The translations under genes and the position numbers were made by a program. DNA of 14,598 nt. It comes from Stenotrophomonas maltophilia (GTDB taxonomy: Bacteria > Pseudomonadota > Gammaproteobacteria > Xanthomonadales > Xanthomonadaceae). The stretch is taken from the NCBI GenBank assembly GCA_002387845.1, contig DGLB01000029.1, positions 1-14,598 on the forward strand, read 5' to 3'. Position 1 is the first letter of the stretch, and each line of letters starts with the position of its first letter. The notes beneath the pieces are model-generated. The model was not told the origin of the DNA, did not search any database, and worked only from the letters and a program-made list of their open reading frames with translations. Of this stretch, positions 1-6,856 are shown one piece after another.

Positions 1-96
1 TCTGTCGACCGATCCCACCGAAGCCAAGCATGGCTTTTGATCTTCCGTGGCCACCGGCCCACTGTCTGGGGCGTGCCGGGGTGGGTTTGCGGGACC

Positions 97-120
97 GTAG
101 AAAACATGGATGTTTTCTAC
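97..120. repeat. 24-nt near-perfect GTAG palindrome (hairpin)
   Basis: An 11-bp perfect stem closes on a 2-nt centre. It begins with GTAG and ends with CTAC, and the flanking C96/G121 add a twelfth pair. The same palindrome, differing only in its central two bases as read on the plus strand, is at 14524-14547. The fold would form in DNA or RNA of either strand. Confidence 0.85.
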
Positions 121-222
121 GAGCCCCCATGGACGGGTTTACGGCGTGTCCCGCAAACCCGCCTCGGCGCGACCAAACACGGGAACCGATGAGCCACCGG
201 CTGTTCGCCAAAAACCAACAGC

Positions 223-244
223 AGCCGGGCAAGCCCGGCTCTAC
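223..244 (-). repeat. SMAG-like 22-bp REP element
   Basis: Read on the minus strand it starts with GTAG, followed by an 8-bp perfect stem (plus-strand 223-230 with 233-240) closed by a two-base loop. This matches the known S. maltophilia GTAG repeat layout of a terminal GTAG plus a GC-rich hairpin of about 22 bp. It lies just beyond the tsf terminator, a typical place for such repeats. Confidence 0.75.
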
Positions 245-262
245 GTAGCGTCTGCAATCAAC

Positions 263-291
263 AAAAAAACCCGGCCGAAGCCGGGTTTTTT
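263..291 (-). terminator. Intrinsic terminator of the rpsB-tsf unit (symmetrical)
   Basis: A 6-bp GC stem (270-275 with 280-285) has a CGAA loop. It is flanked by an A-run at 263-269 and a T-run at 286-291. On the minus strand the A-run becomes a U-tract immediately after the hairpin, about 25 nt past the tsf stop codon. The T-run on the other side means it could also stop transcription coming from the left, so it may be bidirectional. Confidence 0.9.
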
Positions 292-313
292 CGTTATCGC
301 GTGAAGGCGAGAA

Positions 314-1195
314 TCAGGCCAGACCGGCCTGCTTCATCACTTCGGCGGCGTAGTCTTCCACCACCTTCTCGATGCCTTCGCCCACGACCAGCAGCTGGAA
401 ACCAGCCACGTCGGCCTTGGCAGCTGCCACGACCTGCTCGACGGTCTTGTCGCCGTCCAGCACGTACGACTGGCCGTACAGGGTCACGTCGTTGACGATC
501 TTGTTGATCTTGCCGCTGATGATCTTTTCCAGGATCTCGGCCGGCTTGGACTTGTCCTTCTCGGACATCTTGGCCAGTTCGATTTCCTTTTCCTTCGCCA
601 CGAACTCGGCCGGCACGTCGGCCGCCTTGTTGTGCGGCGGCTTCATGGCTGCCACGTGCATGGCCAGGCCACGGGCCAGTTCGACGTCGCCGCCGATCAG
701 TTCGACCAGCACGCCGACCTTGCCGTTGGTGTGCACGTAGGCACCGATGTTGCCGGTGGTTTCGGCCTTGACCAGGCGACGGATCTGGATGTTTTCACCC
801 AGGGTCTGGATCGCGGTGGCGCGGGCTTCTTCCACGGTCTGGCCCGAAGGCAGGGTGGCGGTCTTCAGGGCTTCCACGTCGGCAGCGCCCGAAGCCAGTG
901 CGGCAGCGGCGACGGCGTCGACGAAGGACTTGAAGTTGGAGTCGTTGGCGACGAAGTCGGTTTCCGAGTTGACTTCGACCAGCACGGCCTTGCCGGCGTC
1001 CTGGGCCAGGCCCAGGCGGCCTTCGGCGGCCACGCGGTCAGCCTTCTTGTCAGCCTTGGCAGCGCCGGACTTGCGCAGGGCTTCAGCCGCTGCGTTGATG
1101 TCGCCGCCGTTTTCAGTCAGTGCCTTCTTGCACTCCATCATGCCGGCGCCAGTGCGCTCGCGCAGTTCCTTGACCAGGGAAGCAGTGATTTCCAC
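314..1195 (-). CDS. tsf: Translation elongation factor Ts
   Basis: EF-Ts is the cytoplasmic guanine-nucleotide exchange factor that recycles EF-Tu-GDP during elongation. The 293-aa product has the N-terminal UBA-like helical domain (LRERTGAGMMECKKAL, residues 11-26). It also has the TDFVAN motif at 79-84, which contacts EF-Tu, and the C-terminal dimerisation/coiled-coil region. Length is close to other proteobacterial EF-Ts (about 280-295 aa). The start codon is GTG (1193-1195), preceded seven bases upstream by GAGG; the residues after it match the family N-terminus, so the non-ATG start is well supported. It follows rpsB by 124 nt on the same strand and ends at the intrinsic terminator at 263-291. 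This is the usual rpsB-tsf pairing. Confidence 0.97.
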   Translation of the reverse strand: MEITASLVKELRERTGAGMMECKKALTENGGDINAAAEALRKSGAAKADKKADRVAAEGRLGLAQDAGKAVLVEVNSETDFVANDSNFKSFVDAVAAAALASGAADVEALKTATLPSGQTVEEARATAIQTLGENIQIRRLVKAETTGNIGAYVHTNGKVGVLVELIGGDVELARGLAMHVAAMKPPHNKAADVPAEFVAKEKEIELAKMSEKDKSKPAEILEKIISGKINKIVNDVTLYGQSYVLDGDKTVEQVVAAAKADVAGFQLLVVGEGIEKVVEDYAAEVMKQAGLA

Positions 1196-1222
1196 GGGAA
1201 TTCCTCACATAAGAAAGGGGTT

Positions 1223-1310
1223 GGGCCGGCATGGTGGCCGGCCCGTGTGACAAAGACCCTGTCGCGCCTGCGGCAGCAGACAGGGCGCGGTGGGTGCGTG
1301 CACCCACCGC
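1223..1310 (-). promoter_or_regulatory. rpsB-tsf spacer with three consecutive hairpins
   Basis: The 124-nt spacer (1196-1319) contains three perfect stems in a row. These are 1287-1310 (11 bp, 2-nt centre), 1257-1263 with 1279-1285 (7 bp, with a small inner CTGC/GCAG stem), and 1223-1230 with 1237-1244 (8 bp, 6-nt loop). None is followed by a U-tract on the transcribed strand, so a strong intrinsic terminator is not supported. Partial termination, RNase processing or mRNA stabilisation between rpsB and tsf are possible roles; these are inference. Confidence 0.6.
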
Positions 1311-1319
1311 AGGCCGGAA

Positions 1320-2120
1320 TCAGGCCTCGGTGCCCTTGTCGGCAGCGGCCTTCTTGGCCGGAGCGCGACGGGCCGGCTTGGCTTCTTCAGCAGCGGCTTC
1401 GGTGAACTCTTCTTCACGGACGCTGGCAGCGTGCGGAGCAGCGGCCTTGCCTTCCAGCACGGCGTCAGCAGCGGCACGGGCGTACAGCTGCACGGCGCGG
1501 ATGGCGTCGTCGTTGCCCGGGATCGCGTAGTCGACCAGTTCCGGGTTGTAGTTGGTGTCAACCACGGCGATCACCGGGATGCCGAGCTTCTTGGCTTCCT
1601 TGATGGCGATGTCTTCGTGACCGATGTCGATGACGAAGATGGCGTCCGGCAGACGGTTCATGTCCTTGATGCCGCCCAGCGAGGCTTCCAGCTTGTCACG
1701 CTCGCGACGCAGGCCCAGCACTTCGTGCTTGACCAGCTTGTCGAAGGTGCCGTCGGTTTCGCCGGCTTCCAGTTCCTTCAGGCGGGCAACCGACTGCTTG
1801 ACGGTACGGAAGTTGGTCAGGGTGCCGCCCAGCCAACGCTGGTTCATGAACGGCATGCCGCAACGCTCGGCTTCTTCGCGGATCGATTCGCGGGCGCTGC
1901 GCTTGGTGCCCAGGAACAGGATGGTGCCGCGCTTCTGGGCAACGCTGGAAATGAAGTTCATCGCGTCATTGAAGAGCGGAACGGTCTTTTCCAGGTTGAT
2001 GATGTGGATCTTGCCGCGGGCGCCGAAGATGTACTGGCCCATCTTGGGGTTCCAGTAACGGGTCTGGTGGCCGAAGTGGACGCCGGCTTCCAGCATCTGA
2101 CGCATGGTGACCTGGGGCAT
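1320..2120 (-). CDS. rpsB: 30S ribosomal protein S2
   Basis: S2 is a late-assembling protein of the small ribosomal subunit that binds 16S rRNA and S1. The 266-aa product begins with the typical MRQMLEAGVHFGHQTRYWNP block. Family-typical stretches follow: GARGKIHIINLEKT, LFLGTKRSARE, RWLGGTLTNF, and the C-terminal VDTNYNPELVDYAIPGNDDA. The last 35 or so residues form a charged Ala/Lys/Glu tail, common in larger S2 proteins. ATG at 2120 is preceded by AGGAG seven bases upstream. It heads the rpsB-tsf unit with its own promoter at 2334-2363 and a long leader. In E. coli the rpsB-tsf operon is autogenously repressed by S2 binding the leader; the same could apply here but no conserved S2 site was matched. 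Confidence 0.97.
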   Translation of the reverse strand: MPQVTMRQMLEAGVHFGHQTRYWNPKMGQYIFGARGKIHIINLEKTVPLFNDAMNFISSVAQKRGTILFLGTKRSARESIREEAERCGMPFMNQRWLGGTLTNFRTVKQSVARLKELEAGETDGTFDKLVKHEVLGLRRERDKLEASLGGIKDMNRLPDAIFVIDIGHEDIAIKEAKKLGIPVIAVVDTNYNPELVDYAIPGNDDAIRAVQLYARAAADAVLEGKAAAPHAASVREEEFTEAAAEEAKPARRAPAKKAAADKGTEA

Positions 2121-2333
2121 TGCAAAACTCCTGATAGGGAACCGGCCGCCACGGGAAAGGGAATGGGCGGTCCGCCGCGAGGCGGGAGGTTCCGGGGTTG
2201 GGCTTCCCTGCTGCTTCCGTGACCGAACTCCTTGCGGAGCACCCCGGCACGAATGGGGGCAACAGGTGTGTATTCACCGGTGACGCCCGGTGTTGGCGGG
2301 TTTCCGGGCACGAAGCCGCAGGAAATCCAGTCG
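2121..2333 (-). promoter_or_regulatory. rpsB 5' leader (about 207 nt), possible S2 autoregulatory region
   Basis: No gene is visible in this 213-nt stretch. From the predicted start near 2327 the leader runs to the rpsB ATG and ends in a strong AGGAG ribosome site. It contains GC-rich self-complementary segments, for example CCGCC/GGCGG around a TCGC loop. A long leader before rpsB is expected, because S2 represses its own operon at the leader in E. coli. The specific fold was not derived. Confidence 0.5.
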
Positions 2334-2363
2334 ATTATAGCCCGCTGCTGGCGCTGGGTGCAA
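2334..2363 (-). promoter_or_regulatory. Predicted sigma70 promoter of rpsB-tsf
   Basis: On the minus strand a perfect TATAAT (2334-2339) lies 18 bp downstream of TTGCAC (2358-2363). The predicted transcription start is near 2327. The -35 box lies within the coding end of the second fimbrial chaperone gene, and the -10 box overlaps that gene's final CTA-TAA (Leu-stop). Spacing and the perfect -10 make this the best promoter candidate seen in the window. Confidence 0.75.
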
Positions 2364-3051
2364 TTGCAGGGTCCAGCGGGGCCAGCAGGGCGGGTTCGTC
2401 CTGGCCCAGGCGGGCGCTGAAACGCCCGTCGGCGTAGGCCGCGGCGGGGCCGGGCAGCGGCCAGCGCCGGGTCTGGCCTGCCAGCACATAGCCGGCCAGG
2501 CCGGGCAGCAGGGGCAGGGGCGCACCGTGGCCAGGAATGAAGGCCAGGTCGGAAAGGCGGGCGTGGCGAGGGCCGCCATTGTACAGCTCGAGCACCGTCG
2601 GGCCGGTGCCGGCGAGGACCCTCACGGCCAGCGCCGGGCCGGCACCGTGATCGGCACCGGCAATGAACACCGGCAGCGAGATCTGCAGCGCAGGGCTGTC
2701 CTGTCCGGCGCGCAGCACCAACCGGTAGCTCTGCTCGGTGGTGGGGCTGGCAGCGGACCAGACCAGCCGCACGCGCTGCCGGCCACGTGCCGGCAGCCGC
2801 AGTTCCGCAGGGCTGACTGCCAGCACCACGGCCGGTTCCAGCCGCTCACGCTCGGCGCTCTGTGCCCAGTGATACAGGCGGGCCTGGCCGTGCCACGGCT
2901 GGTCGCTGTCGTTGTACAGCCACACGCTGTCGTCGCGCTGGCCCGGGGCCAGGGTGACCGACAACGGCGACACCTCCAGCGCCTGCGCGGCGCTGCCTGC
3001 GGCAAGCATCACCCAGGCGGCCAGCCCTTTCAGAAGGTCAGGGTGTGCCAT
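2335..3051 (-). CDS. Second periplasmic fimbrial chaperone, divergent
   Basis: This is a predicted PapD-like chaperone that holds pilin subunits in the periplasm and passes them to the usher. The 238-aa product has a Sec signal peptide (residues 1-24, ending AQA). An Ig-like N-domain follows, with LEVSPLSVTLAPGQ at the first strand, the RVRLVW strand near 93-98, and the YRLVLR strand at 109-114. The C-domain ends with the motif GLAGYVLAGQTRRWPL, which closely parallels GLVGYVLSGQTMRWPL of the other chaperone at 6807-7562, so the two are paralogues. It lacks the DEVPP segment after the YR motif. Its ATG lies inside the end of the small upstream gene (22-nt overlap), with no clear Shine-Dalgarno, so coupled translation is likely. 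It is the last gene of the fimbrial operon. Confidence 0.85.
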   Translation of the reverse strand: MAHPDLLKGLAAWVMLAAGSAAQALEVSPLSVTLAPGQRDDSVWLYNDSDQPWHGQARLYHWAQSAERERLEPAVVLAVSPAELRLPARGRQRVRLVWSAASPTTEQSYRLVLRAGQDSPALQISLPVFIAGADHGAGPALAVRVLAGTGPTVLELYNGGPRHARLSDLAFIPGHGAPLPLLPGLAGYVLAGQTRRWPLPGPAAAYADGRFSARLGQDEPALLAPLDPAIAPSASSGL

Positions 3052-3344
3052 GCGCGCTGTGCGTCAGGGCCCGCATCCACCGGCGGCGTCAACGCCTGCA
3101 CCTGGGGCGGAGCCGGGGTTTCGGTGTCGCTGCGGCGATGCGCGGTGGCGCAGGCGGTGGGTCGGGAGCCGGGTTCCAGCCGGCAGGCATCCACGACTTT
3201 CAACTGGATGCGCAGCGGCACCGGAGCCGGTGCAGGCTCGGCTGACCGCGCGGCAGCAAGCGGGGGCAGGGCGGCAGCCAGCAGGGCTGCATGGAGCACG
3301 ATGAGGGGACGGGGCATGGACGACTGCGGTCGAAGGCTCGCCAT
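3030..3344 (-). CDS. Small secreted pilin-like protein (mini-SCPU candidate)
   Basis: This product of at most 104 aa has a clear signal peptide. Residues 10-32 (MPRPLIVLHAALLAAALPPL, then AAA) are hydrophobic and Ala-rich, and translation could equally begin at the internal ATG at 3317. The mature part starts with PLRIQLKVVDACRLEPG, resembling strand A plus the first cysteine of the operon's SCPU pilin (TFNVRIIITKACTI). It ends in HTLTF, resembling the aromatic-ended last strand of the pilins (ATITY). Between them lies only a Pro-rich segment, too short for a complete Ig-like pilin fold. It lies 33 nt after the tip gene and overlaps the second chaperone by 22 nt, so it probably belongs to the operon. 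Function is not known; a truncated or minimal pilin-like subunit is inference. Confidence 0.6.
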   Translation of the reverse strand: MASLRPQSSMPRPLIVLHAALLAAALPPLAAARSAEPAPAPVPLRIQLKVVDACRLEPGSRPTACATAHRRSDTETPAPPQVQALTPPVDAGPDAQRAWHTLTF

Positions 3345-3377
3345 CGGTATCGGCCCGCCCCCGGCCCGCTTGAGTGC

Positions 3378-4418
3378 TCAGTAGGTGATGGTGACCTTGA
3401 TCTGGTCGCTGTAACTGCCTGCCGCCACCGCCCCGCTGGTGGGCGGCGCGCGGCCGTACACGGTGAGCACCTGCGCGCTGCCGGTGCCGGTGCCGCTGAC
3501 CAGGTCGACGTTGGGCGTGCTGCCCCAACGCTGGCTGCGGGTGCTTTCCCGGTACAGCTCATAGGGGATGAACCAGGCGCTGTTGGTGGTGTGGCGCATC
3601 CGCCTGACCGTGCCATTGGCATACAGGCCGTTGTCCAGCGCGATGGTGTAGGCGGTGCGGTTGAGGCAGGTCAGGCCGATGGTGGAGGTGCGGTCGATGT
3701 TGCTGGTGATGGCTCCGGCGTTGCTGCCGAAGTCCATGTCGGTGGTCACATAGGCGCTGCACTGGGGCAGCACCGTAGCGGTGACGGTGAACGGGAAGCC
3801 GCCGGTGGCGGTCTTGTTGCCGGCCACGCCGGCCGTGGTGGTGCAGGCCGCCGGTGCGGGGGCGGTGCCCAGCAGTACTTCATTGAACGCGTACTGCAGG
3901 CGCACGTCAGCGCCGCTGAAACTGGTGGTGTAACTGCCGGCGGCAAGGGTCTGGCTGGCGGGAATGCGGCCGTAAATGGTGACCGTCACCGCGCCGCTGC
4001 CGCCGGTGAGCAGCGGCACCGAGTAGTTCAGGTCCACCACCAGCGGGCCGGGGGTGGTGCCCGGGGTCAGCCCCCAGATCGTGCTGTAGGCGGTGCTGGT
4101 GAACAGCTGGAACGACATCGGGTCACCATTGGCGTTGGTCATGCGTCGCAGGGGCGAGATGGCGACGCCGGTCGTACCCACCCCGATGCCGATGCAGGCC
4201 CGCACCGACGCGGTGGCCAGCAGGCTGAGCGCGGCGGTGTTGCAGGTGATGGTGAAGCTGGTGGAGGTCACGGTGGGGCTGCCCGCGGCATTGGCGACGT
4301 TGCCAAAGGCTGCCGTCACCGGGGTGGTGGTCGTGCAGGTGGTGTCGGCGCGCGCAGTGCCGGCCAGCAGTCCGCCGGCCAGCATCAGCAGCAGTCCCAG
4401 CAGCGCTTTCAGGTTCAT
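3378..4418 (-). CDS. Two-domain spore coat U (SCPU) protein, probable fimbrial tip subunit
   Basis: This 346-aa secreted protein has a signal peptide (residues 1-24, ending ARA) followed by two SCPU-type pilin domains. Domain 1 spans about 25-190 and carries LRRMTNANGDPMSFQLFTS and YSTIWG. Domain 2 spans about 205-346 and carries MDFGSNAG, VRRMRHTTNS, YELYRES, RWGS and the terminal strand KVTITY. The repeated RRM...(Y/F)(E/Q)L(Y/F)...WG pattern shows internal duplication of the domain. In archaic chaperone-usher pili such as Acinetobacter Csu, the protein encoded right after the usher is a two-domain tip adhesin (CsuE), so a tip role is inferred. Its ATG overlaps the usher stop in an ATGA arrangement (4 nt), so translation is coupled. 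The best alternative is a minor shaft subunit. Confidence 0.85.
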   Translation of the reverse strand: MNLKALLGLLLMLAGGLLAGTARADTTCTTTTPVTAAFGNVANAAGSPTVTSTSFTITCNTAALSLLATASVRACIGIGVGTTGVAISPLRRMTNANGDPMSFQLFTSTAYSTIWGLTPGTTPGPLVVDLNYSVPLLTGGSGAVTVTIYGRIPASQTLAAGSYTTSFSGADVRLQYAFNEVLLGTAPAPAACTTTAGVAGNKTATGGFPFTVTATVLPQCSAYVTTDMDFGSNAGAITSNIDRTSTIGLTCLNRTAYTIALDNGLYANGTVRRMRHTTNSAWFIPYELYRESTRSQRWGSTPNVDLVSGTGTGSAQVLTVYGRAPPTSGAVAAGSYSDQIKVTITY

Positions 4419-6856
4419 GGTGCGGCACCGGGCTGACAGCGCAGGGGGCCCAGTCGCAGCGGCGCACTGCCAGCAGCATCGGCCAGCGGCACCACCACGC
4501 TGCAGCGACCCTCGGCGGTCTCCACTTCCAGCCGTGAACGCGTGGGCAGGTCTTCCAGGTACACCTCGCCGTCATAACCCACGGTGGCGCTGCGCTGATC
4601 GGGCAGGCGCACCTGGCTGCCGGCGGGCAGCGGCTGGTCCTGCATGTCGTGCAGCACCAGGGTGATGGCCCGGGTGCGGCGCAGCCCGAAACTCACGCCC
4701 AGGCCGGCACTCTGTCGGGGCGTGACCTGCGTGTCCACGCGCTCGGCGCGCATGTCGGCGGGCAGGTCCAGGGTGTCGATGGAAAGGCGGTTGCGCTGCC
4801 ACGACAGCAGCGGCGTGACCAGCAGCAGGCCATTGCGGTCGGTCACCCCGATCGGCCGGTTCTCCAGCCGGACCGGAACGCCCGCGACCCCGTCAGTGGA
4901 CACGACGGCGAACGCGTCCGGCACCTCGCGTGCGGCGAACACATGGCCGCCCATCCACACCACGCTGCCGCTGGCATTGGCATAGGCAAACGTGCTGTCG
5001 CCCTGGCGCGCGGCCCCGGCCGAGTAGCGCCCCACCCGGTTCAACCAGCCCACTTCGGCCAATCCGCCCGTGCCGTCGTCACCGTGCCGCGCCTGTACCC
5101 GCCAGCCGTAACCGCCCTGGCTGCCGTCGCCGGGGACCGGTTGCGAGACATCCACCGTGTACAGGTTGCGATCTCCGTTGCGCTGCAGGGCCAGGTTGCT
5201 CTGACGGTTGCGGCCCAGGCTGGCCGAGACCGACAGGTAGATGCTGCGGTCGGCGCTTTCGTCCAGGTTCTGGTTGAACGAGGCATAGGCCGACCAGCGT
5301 TCGGAGAAGGTGCGGTTCCAGAACACGCTGGCATAGCGGCGGTCGTCGCCATCCGGGTAGGACAGGCGCAGGTAGCTGGCACTGAGCGAACCGAGCCGGC
5401 CCAGGCTGGCCCCGGCGGTGAGCTGGTCGGTCACATCCGGCGGGCGCGCGCCCTGCAGGCTGCCCAGGTCCTGGAAGTCACCGTGGGTACGCAGGGTGGA
5501 CGCGTTGAGGTTGAACACGCGGTTGTTCCAGCTGTAGCCCAGCGACCACTGGCCCCCGTCGCGGCCGTCCCCGCGGCTGCGCGCATAAGAGGCGTTGAGA
5601 ACGCCGGCCAGACCCAGCTGCCACCAGCCGCCGGCTCCGGCGCTGGCCACGCCGCCGCCGCCTTCCGCATGCAGCTCGGCGGTGAAGCGGTTGCTTACCC
5701 CGCGTCGCCAGGTGGCGCTGCCGACGGTGGCGTCGTCATACGAGAACGAACGGATGCCGTAATCGCGGCGCATCCGGCCGATGCCGGCCGACCAGTCCGA
5801 CAGGCCTTCGGCAAGTAGTTGCTGGGTGCCATAGAAGGAAAAGTCCAGGGTCTGCATGCGGCCATACGCATCGGTGATCACCACCTGCGCGTTGCCGGTG
5901 CCGCTGATGCCGGGTTGCGCGCCCAGTTGGAACGGTCCCACCGGCACCTCGCCGTTGTACTGGCGCAGCCCGTCCACGTACAGCTCCACCGTCGAGGGCA
6001 CCACCGCCTCGCCCAGGAAGCTGGGGGTTGGGGTCAACACCCGGTAGGGTTGCAGGCCGTAATTACGACCGATCTGGATGCCACCCATGCGTACCGGTCG
6101 GCTCCAGTCGACGAAGCCGCTGAAGAAATCGCCCACGGTGAGGGTCAGGGCATGATCGGGAAAATCCAGTTCCCAGCGGCTGTCCAGGCGCACGCTCTCG
6201 CCGCGCCAGCCATTCCCGTTGCCGTCCTGGAAGGTGCGCAGCAACTGGCTGCTGCGCAGCACGCCGCGGCCGATGCCGAACACCCGCGCCTCCGCGGTCA
6301 GGGCCAGGTTGCCGGCATCTTCGTTCTGGCTGGCGTAGATGTCGTAGTTGAGCAGCGCCCCGGGTGAAGCACTGGCCACCGGCGTGGTCTCACGCGCTTG
6401 GCCCAGCTCGGTGGTGGGCAGGTCCAGCTGCTCCAGCGGCACCTCCAGCGCGAGCGTCTGCATGGCGGCGTCATAGCGCACCACCACGCCGCTGATCTGC
6501 TCCAACGGCACCGGCGCGTCGCCACGCGCGCCGAATCCAAGCTGGCGCAGCACGGCGGGATCGGCGCGCAGCTGGCCGGCCGATTCGGTGAACGGCAGCA
6601 GGCCGCGCGGGGTCCCGTTGAGGATGACATCCAGGTACAGCGTCTGCGGCGCGGTCAACGGGGTGGGCGGCGGCAGCATCACGTCGTCGGCGGCCCCGAT
6701 GGCCCCGATGTCGACGCCGCTGTCGGCCGCTGCGGGCGCTGCCGCGGCGGGGACAGCCAGCACGCCCGGCGAGATCGCAGCAGCCAGGGCGACACGCACG
6801 CAGGCCTCAGCGAGCCGGTGGCGACGCAGGCAGTGGCGTGGCTTGCGAAGCGCCAT
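4415..6856 (-). CDS. Outer-membrane fimbrial usher
   Basis: This is the beta-barrel outer-membrane pore that recruits chaperone-subunit complexes and polymerises the pilus. From ATG 6856 the product is 813 aa, within the usual usher range. It has an Arg-rich signal peptide (1 to about 40) and an N-terminal periplasmic domain (about 70-165, starting TLYLDVILNGTPRG). The barrel opens with LTLTVGDFFSG and GGIQIGRNYGLQPY (about 237-271). A plug-like segment follows (STVELYVDGLRQYNG to NAQVVITDAYGRMQ, 288-336), then many barrel strands. The C-terminal domain has QPLPAGSQV, TVGYDGEVYLEDL and two cysteines (785, 807). The reading frame stays open upstream to 7246, but that part is a shadow of the chaperone gene. 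ATG 6856 overlaps the chaperone by 50 nt. GTG 6799, with GAGG five bases upstream, is an alternative start giving 794 aa. Confidence 0.93.
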   Translation of the reverse strand: MALRKPRHCLRRHRLAEACVRVALAAAISPGVLAVPAAAAPAAADSGVDIGAIGAADDVMLPPPTPLTAPQTLYLDVILNGTPRGLLPFTESAGQLRADPAVLRQLGFGARGDAPVPLEQISGVVVRYDAAMQTLALEVPLEQLDLPTTELGQARETTPVASASPGALLNYDIYASQNEDAGNLALTAEARVFGIGRGVLRSSQLLRTFQDGNGNGWRGESVRLDSRWELDFPDHALTLTVGDFFSGFVDWSRPVRMGGIQIGRNYGLQPYRVLTPTPSFLGEAVVPSTVELYVDGLRQYNGEVPVGPFQLGAQPGISGTGNAQVVITDAYGRMQTLDFSFYGTQQLLAEGLSDWSAGIGRMRRDYGIRSFSYDDATVGSATWRRGVSNRFTAELHAEGGGGVASAGAGGWWQLGLAGVLNASYARSRGDGRDGGQWSLGYSWNNRVFNLNASTLRTHGDFQDLGSLQGARPPDVTDQLTAGASLGRLGSLSASYLRLSYPDGDDRRYASVFWNRTFSERWSAYASFNQNLDESADRSIYLSVSASLGRNRQSNLALQRNGDRNLYTVDVSQPVPGDGSQGGYGWRVQARHGDDGTGGLAEVGWLNRVGRYSAGAARQGDSTFAYANASGSVVWMGGHVFAAREVPDAFAVVSTDGVAGVPVRLENRPIGVTDRNGLLLVTPLLSWQRNRLSIDTLDLPADMRAERVDTQVTPRQSAGLGVSFGLRRTRAITLVLHDMQDQPLPAGSQVRLPDQRSATVGYDGEVYLEDLPTRSRLEVETAEGRCSVVVPLADAAGSAPLRLGPLRCQPGAAP

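Larger units (their letters stand above)
50..247 (+). repeat. Composite GTAG-type palindromic repeat, left copy
   Basis: This non-coding element reappears in inverted orientation near 14310-14598. It has an outer stem in which positions 83-95 pair perfectly with 148-160 (13 bp); with wobble pairs the stem extends to 76-95/148-167. The 52-nt loop contains the GTAG hairpin at 97-120. A conserved right flank leads to a second GTAG-ended hairpin at 223-244. GTAG-ended short palindromes are known as REP-like SMAG elements in Stenotrophomonas maltophilia and are thought to be moved by RAYT transposases; no such transposase is seen here. Assignment to that family rests on the motif and is inferred. 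The left boundary is set where similarity to the other copy begins. Confidence 0.8.

Noticed and set aside
223..291. CRISPR array or tRNA in the hairpin-rich left end
   Set aside because: There are no evenly spaced direct repeats and no cloverleaf with a CCA-type acceptor; the structure is explained by a REP-like hairpin and a terminator.
30..304. Small open frames of 64-72 aa in the left intergenic region
   Set aside because: They run through the palindromic repeat and the tsf terminator and have no ribosome sites.
3291..5818. Long plus-strand open frames (381 and 389 aa) opposite the fimbrial tip and usher genes
   Set aside because: Gly/Ala/His/Arg-rich mirror frames of real SCPU and usher genes; no signal, domain or initiation site.
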